Shown here piece after piece: positions 60,809-64,000 of a stretch of DNA of 64,000 bases. This DNA is from a virus: positions 1 to 64,000 of IMG/VR virus record IMGVR_UViG_3300046804_004208, one strand, 5' to 3'. The position numbers and the translations under genes are program-made. Below the pieces are notes generated by a model. It saw only the letters and a program-made list of their open reading frames with translations. It was not told where the DNA came from and searched no databases. The number at the start of each line of letters is the position of its first letter. The first letter of the stretch is position 1.

Positions 60809-61942
60809 ATGCCCCGCAAAATTTCTGTGACTGACGAACAACTCATTTCTGATCTGAAATCTCTGTTTGGTACAGAGTTTTCTTCTGGTGATGTACGTGG
60901 TTATTGTGCCTCTAAGGGTATTTCTTATCCCACTGTTACCAGTCGCCTTGAAAAATTCAAAACTGATCGTGGTCGTTGGAACCTGGAAGTGACTCAAGAA
61001 CGTGTTGAAGAGATTGAGCGTTCTTATCAAGCACCTTCTGTTCTCCCCGCAGCAGAACAAAACCTCATTCCTGATAAAGATGATACCTTCGTCAAGTTTG
61101 GTAACTTTAACGATATTAAGAAAATTATTCAGTCCAATCTTTTTTATCCGACGTTTATTACGGGTCTTTCGGGTAATGGTAAAACGTTCAGTGTTGAACA
61201 AGCGTGTGCTCAACTTAAGCGTGAACTAATCCGCGTAAACATTACAATTGAAACTGATGAAGATGATCTTATCGGTGGTTTTCGTCTTGTGGATGGTGCT
61301 ACTGTTTGGCATAATGGTCCAGTCATCGAAGCACTCCAGCGTGGGGCGATCTTGCTCCTTGACGAGATTGACCTTGCCTCCAACAAAATCCTTTGCTTAC
61401 AATCCGTGCTAGAAGGCAAGGGTGTGTTCCTTAAGAAGATTGGTAAATTTGTAAAACCTGCTGAAGGTTTCAACGTATTTGCTACTGCAAACACCAAGGG
61501 CAAGGGTAGCGATGATGGACGTTTCATCGGCACCAACGTGCTCAACGAGGCGTTCTTGGAGCGTTTCCCTGTGACCTTTGAACAGTCCTATCCCGCTCCC
61601 AGCACCGAGCAGAAGATCCTTGAGGGGGTTGCTCTGGATTTGGGTGTGGAGGATCGTGACTTCTGTAAGCGACTGGTGGACTGGGCAGACATTATCCGCA
61701 AGACCTTCTACGATGGTGGTATTGAGGAAATTATCAGCACCCGCCGATTGGTTCATATCATCCGTGCTTATGGCATCTTCCAAGACAAGGCAAAAGCAAT
61801 TCAAGTATGTGTGAACCGTTTTGATGACGAAACCAAGCAAGCATTCATGGAACTCTATGACAAAGTGGATGTTGACTTCCAGATGCCTTCTACTGGTCCC
61901 GAACTGACTGTAGAATATATTGACGACAAGCAAGCAAACTGA
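60809..61942 (+). CDS. cobS: CobS/MoxR-type AAA+ ATPase
   Basis: A 377-aa protein. A small N-terminal domain (about 1-75, with a helix-turn-helix look: SSGDVRGYCASKGISYPTVTSRL) precedes an AAA+ core. Walker A is GLSGNGKT (119-126), Walker B LLLDEID (182-188), and VFATANT is the sensor block. This is the CobS gene carried widely by cyanophages and named after the aerobic cobaltochelatase subunit. The vWA partner next to it supports a MoxR-like chaperone machine. Codon use is richer in GC than the structural genes. Confidence 0.85.
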   Translation: MPRKISVTDEQLISDLKSLFGTEFSSGDVRGYCASKGISYPTVTSRLEKFKTDRGRWNLEVTQERVEEIERSYQAPSVLPAAEQNLIPDKDDTFVKFGNFNDIKKIIQSNLFYPTFITGLSGNGKTFSVEQACAQLKRELIRVNITIETDEDDLIGGFRLVDGATVWHNGPVIEALQRGAILLLDEIDLASNKILCLQSVLEGKGVFLKKIGKFVKPAEGFNVFATANTKGKGSDDGRFIGTNVLNEAFLERFPVTFEQSYPAPSTEQKILEGVALDLGVEDRDFCKRLVDWADIIRKTFYDGGIEEIISTRRLVHIIRAYGIFQDKAKAIQVCVNRFDDETKQAFMELYDKVDVDFQMPSTGPELTVEYIDDKQAN

Positions 61943-61950
61943 TAGAATAT

Positions 61951-61976
61951 GAGGAGGTAAATGTGCCTCCTCTTTT
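61951..61976 (+). terminator. Rho-independent terminator after cobS
   Basis: GAGGAGG (61951-61957) / CCTCCTC (61966-61972) with an 8-base loop and four T. Confidence 0.8.
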
Positions 61977-61998
61977 GTTAACTTTACTATGAAAAATC

Positions 61999-62508
61999 AT
62001 GCCCTCTGAAAACCTAGAAACAAACTATTCGGATTACATTCCTGCACAAACCATCTTTGGTAGTGCTAGTTCAGATACTATTTCATTCACAAGTTCTCGT
62101 CTTCCTGGTGGAATGGCAGATCATTCTCAAGACTTCTGGAATTATGATGGAATTAGTTTGACTGGAAATCCTTACACTTCTCCCGATACTATTACTTTTA
62201 ATTTGAACATGCCTGAAGATACAAACAAAAACGGTTTCTGGAAATATAACGAGGATAAAATCCTCAAGCAACTTGAAGAATATATTGCAAGCACTTATCG
62301 GCAACATTATGTTGATCGTACTGGTGGTGGTAAAGAGCAAACCCTAGATAAGATCAAGCACAATCGTCGTGAAGGTTTCTGTGCTGGTAATGTAACCAAG
62401 TACATTGACCGTTATGATACAAAAGGTACTCCCCGTGCTGATTTGTTCAAAGTTTTGCACTACACTATTCTTCTGATTAATCATCTCAACCTTATTGAAA
62501 ACAAGTGA
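61999..62508 (+). CDS. DUF3310-domain protein
   Basis: A 169-aa protein. The C-terminal block EGFCAGNVTKYIDRYDTKG, then DLFKVLHYTILLINHL, matches the DUF3310 signature (GNxxKYxxRY) found in many phages and sometimes named a nucleotide kinase, without proof. The N-terminal 70 residues have no recognised domain. The start at 61999 is preferred over the ATG at 61989, which is closed by a stop after six codons. Confidence 0.75.
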   Translation: MPSENLETNYSDYIPAQTIFGSASSDTISFTSSRLPGGMADHSQDFWNYDGISLTGNPYTSPDTITFNLNMPEDTNKNGFWKYNEDKILKQLEEYIASTYRQHYVDRTGGGKEQTLDKIKHNRREGFCAGNVTKYIDRYDTKGTPRADLFKVLHYTILLINHLNLIENK

Positions 62509-62525
62509 AACTCCAAGACAAAACT

Positions 62526-63191
62526 ATGAAACTATCTGATAACACTCTGACTATTCTCAAAAATTTTGCTGGTATTAATAATTCTATTCTTGTGAAGCAA
62601 GGAAACAAACTTCGCACTATTTCTGTTGCTAAGAACATTCTGGCAGAAGCAGACATTACTGAAGATTTTCCTCGTGACTTTGCCATTTACGATCTCAATC
62701 AATTTCTGAATGGTTTGAGTCTTCATAATGATCCTGATTTGGATTTTAAAGAAGATTCTTATCTGAGTATCAAAGAAGGTAAGCGTAGGGTTAAGTATTT
62801 CTTTGCAGATCCTAATGTGATTATTTCTCCTCCTGAGAAAGACATTCAACTTCCATCACAAGATGTTTGCTTCCAATTGGATAGCACTTCTCTGGAGAAA
62901 TTGGTAAAAGCAGCAGCAGTTTATCAACTTCCCGATCTTTCTGCTATTGGTGAAGCGGGTGTAATCAAACTGGTTGTTCGTGATAAGAAGAATGATACTT
63001 CTAACGAATATGCTATCGTTGTTGGTGAAACCGATGATGAATTTACATTTAACTTCAAGGTTGAAAACATCAAGATCATTCCTGGTGCCTATGACGTTGT
63101 GGTCTCTTCTAAACTTTTGTCACAATTCACCAACACCAAGTACAATCTGACCTATTATATTGCTCTGGAACCCGATTCTACTTTTGGTTGA
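62526..63191 (+). CDS. gp45: gp45-like sliding clamp
   Basis: A 221-aa protein (T4 gp45 is 228 aa). MKLSDNTLTILKNFAGINNSILVKQGNKLRTIS at the N-terminus and FAIYDLNQFLNGLSL are diagnostic. The trimeric ring gives processivity to the polymerase and, with gp55, activates late promoters. The start at 62526 (ATG) was chosen over a GTG at 62505 inside the previous gene. Confidence 0.93.
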   Translation: MKLSDNTLTILKNFAGINNSILVKQGNKLRTISVAKNILAEADITEDFPRDFAIYDLNQFLNGLSLHNDPDLDFKEDSYLSIKEGKRRVKYFFADPNVIISPPEKDIQLPSQDVCFQLDSTSLEKLVKAAAVYQLPDLSAIGEAGVIKLVVRDKKNDTSNEYAIVVGETDDEFTFNFKVENIKIIPGAYDVVVSSKLLSQFTNTKYNLTYYIALEPDSTFG

Positions 63192-63706
63192 TGAACATTT
63201 TTGTCACTTCCCCCTGGCCTGCTGAGAGTGCTATTTGCCTCCCAGACAAGCATGTTGTTAAAATGCCCTTAGAGTGCTGTCAGATGCTCTCTATCGTTGC
63301 CTCTGACAAGTGGGGACACGGGTATGGCACCCTCCCTAAGGCAGATGGAACCCCCTACAAGACCGAGAAAGGAGCATTCCGCAATCATCCCTGTACCAAG
63401 TGGGCACTGGAGAGCATCCATAATGCCTACTGGTTAATCAAGTGGGGATTGAACTTGTCTGATGAATACTGCCTGCGGTATAATAAAACTCACTCCTGCT
63501 ATAAAACTCTTGTGGACGCATATTATTTGTTTCCCAAAGGTAAGATTACAGAAGTGACTCCATTTGCTCGTGCTATGCCTGAGGAATGGAAGACTGACAA
63601 AACTATTGATACATTTGAGGCATATAAAAGATATATTGCATCCAAACCTTGGGTGTCTGAAAATTATCTTCGTATGCCTGAGCGTAAACCTTCTTGGATA
63701 AATTAA
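63191..63706 (+). CDS. Conserved phage protein, unknown
   Basis: A 171-aa protein beginning MNIFVTSPWPAES. The DKHVVKMPLECCQML motif, HPCTKWALESIHNAYWL and VTPFARAMPEEWK are conserved in a phage family without secure function. His, Cys and Glu residues could make a metal or catalytic site. It overlaps the gp45 stop by one base and lies between the clamp and clamp loader, hinting at a replication or nucleotide role. Confidence 0.65.
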   Translation: MNIFVTSPWPAESAICLPDKHVVKMPLECCQMLSIVASDKWGHGYGTLPKADGTPYKTEKGAFRNHPCTKWALESIHNAYWLIKWGLNLSDEYCLRYNKTHSCYKTLVDAYYLFPKGKITEVTPFARAMPEEWKTDKTIDTFEAYKRYIASKPWVSENYLRMPERKPSWIN

Positions 63707-63709
63707 ATT

Positions 63710-64000
63710 ATGGCGAGTGAATTTCTTCTGACCGAAAAATACAGGCCGCAAGTAATTGATGACTGTATTCTTCCTGACGAAACTAAAAAAACATTTAAGG
63801 AGTTTGTAGAGAGGGGCGAGATTCCAAATCTCCTTCTTGCAGGACCTCCTGGTATTGGTAAAACCACAATTGCAAAGGCACTGTGTAACGAATTAGGAGC
63901 AGACTATTATGTCATCAACGGATCCGACGAAGGACGTTTCTTGGATACTGTACGGAACCAAGCAAAGAACTTCGCTTCGACCGTCTCACTTACGGAATCT
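63710..64000 (+). CDS. gp44: gp44-like clamp loader ATPase (partial, cut by window end)
   Basis: The first 97 codons are present. FLLTEKYRPQVIDDCILP, Walker A GPPGIGKTT (about residues 45-53) and INGSDEGRF match T4 gp44, the AAA+ subunit that with gp62 opens and loads the gp45 clamp. The reading frame runs off the right edge. Confidence 0.92.
   Translation, partial: MASEFLLTEKYRPQVIDDCILPDETKKTFKEFVERGEIPNLLLAGPPGIGKTTIAKALCNELGADYYVINGSDEGRFLDTVRNQAKNFASTVSLTES

Noticed and set aside
63191-63706. Naming this protein a pyrimidine-dimer glycosylase
   Set aside because: It does not resemble T4 DenV in the parts I can compare, and related phage proteins lack secure function, so it is left as unknown.
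1-64000. tRNA genes and photosynthesis genes (psbA, psbD and similar) often found in cyanophages
   Set aside because: I saw no tRNA cloverleaf or photosynthesis protein in this window; they may lie elsewhere in the genome.

Overview
The window is part of a T4-like cyanophage genome (a myovirus of marine or freshwater picocyanobacteria). Evidence: T4 structural and replication genes in the cyanophage order (25-6-7-like-8, 13-14-15-16-17-18-19-20-67-21-22-23-3-uvsY-uvsW-55-47-46, then 45-44); cyanophage-specific structural proteins (YHYH and DUF4815 giants); a CobS-type ATPase; a cyanobacterial DUF3110 protein; and T4-type late promoters (TATAAATA) alongside a gp55 late sigma factor. No tRNA, rRNA, CRISPR array or transposase was seen, and no gap over 300 bases lacks a gene.

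Layout. 1-2615: a GC-rich island of nine tiny genes that I do not recognise. Seven are preceded by nearly identical promoter-leader units (-35 TTGACS, 17 bp, -10 TAGAAT, then a short leader without Shine-Dalgarno sequence), usually with a G/C hairpin wrapped around the -35 box. 2616-2835: abrupt transition to AT-rich phage DNA. 2836-5213: small conserved cyanophage genes and a glycosyltransferase. 5244-28563: baseplate wedge genes, including two very large proteins (4127 and 2351 aa). 28563-29120: three tiny genes. 29155-39718: neck, tail terminator and DNA-packaging genes. Here the large terminase carries an intein with a LAGLIDADG endonuclease in its Walker A motif, and three extra genes sit between the two terminase subunits. 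39800-48053: sheath, tube, portal, prohead core, protease, scaffold and capsid, closed by a strong terminator. 48131-55177: tail completion, recombination (UvsY, UvsW, gp46/47) and the late sigma factor. 55196-58299: candidate head-internal proteins. 58377-61942: a vWA/HExxH protein and CobS/MoxR-type AAA+ pair. 61999-64000: a DUF3310 protein, sliding clamp, an unknown protein and the start of the clamp loader.

How the genes work together. gp55 with the clamp (gp45) and loader (gp44) would drive late transcription from the TATAAATA boxes in front of head and baseplate genes. gp20/67/21/22/23 build and mature the prohead, gp16/17 fill it, gp13/14/15 join it to the gp18/19 tail, and the wedge proteins make the baseplate. 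gp46/47, UvsY and UvsW carry out recombination-dependent replication.

Most interesting points: (1) the promoter-per-gene island of tiny GC-rich genes; (2) a set of proteins whose N-termini resemble the T4 capsid-targeting peptide and end in a gp21-type cleavage site, several of them sharing an EGYA...NMSEEW module, which suggests a cohort of proteins packaged in the head; (3) a 586-aa mosaic of short Cys/Lys/Arg-rich modules between gp16 and gp17; (4) the terminase intein; (5) a GxGY beta-repeat that recurs in four different virion proteins.
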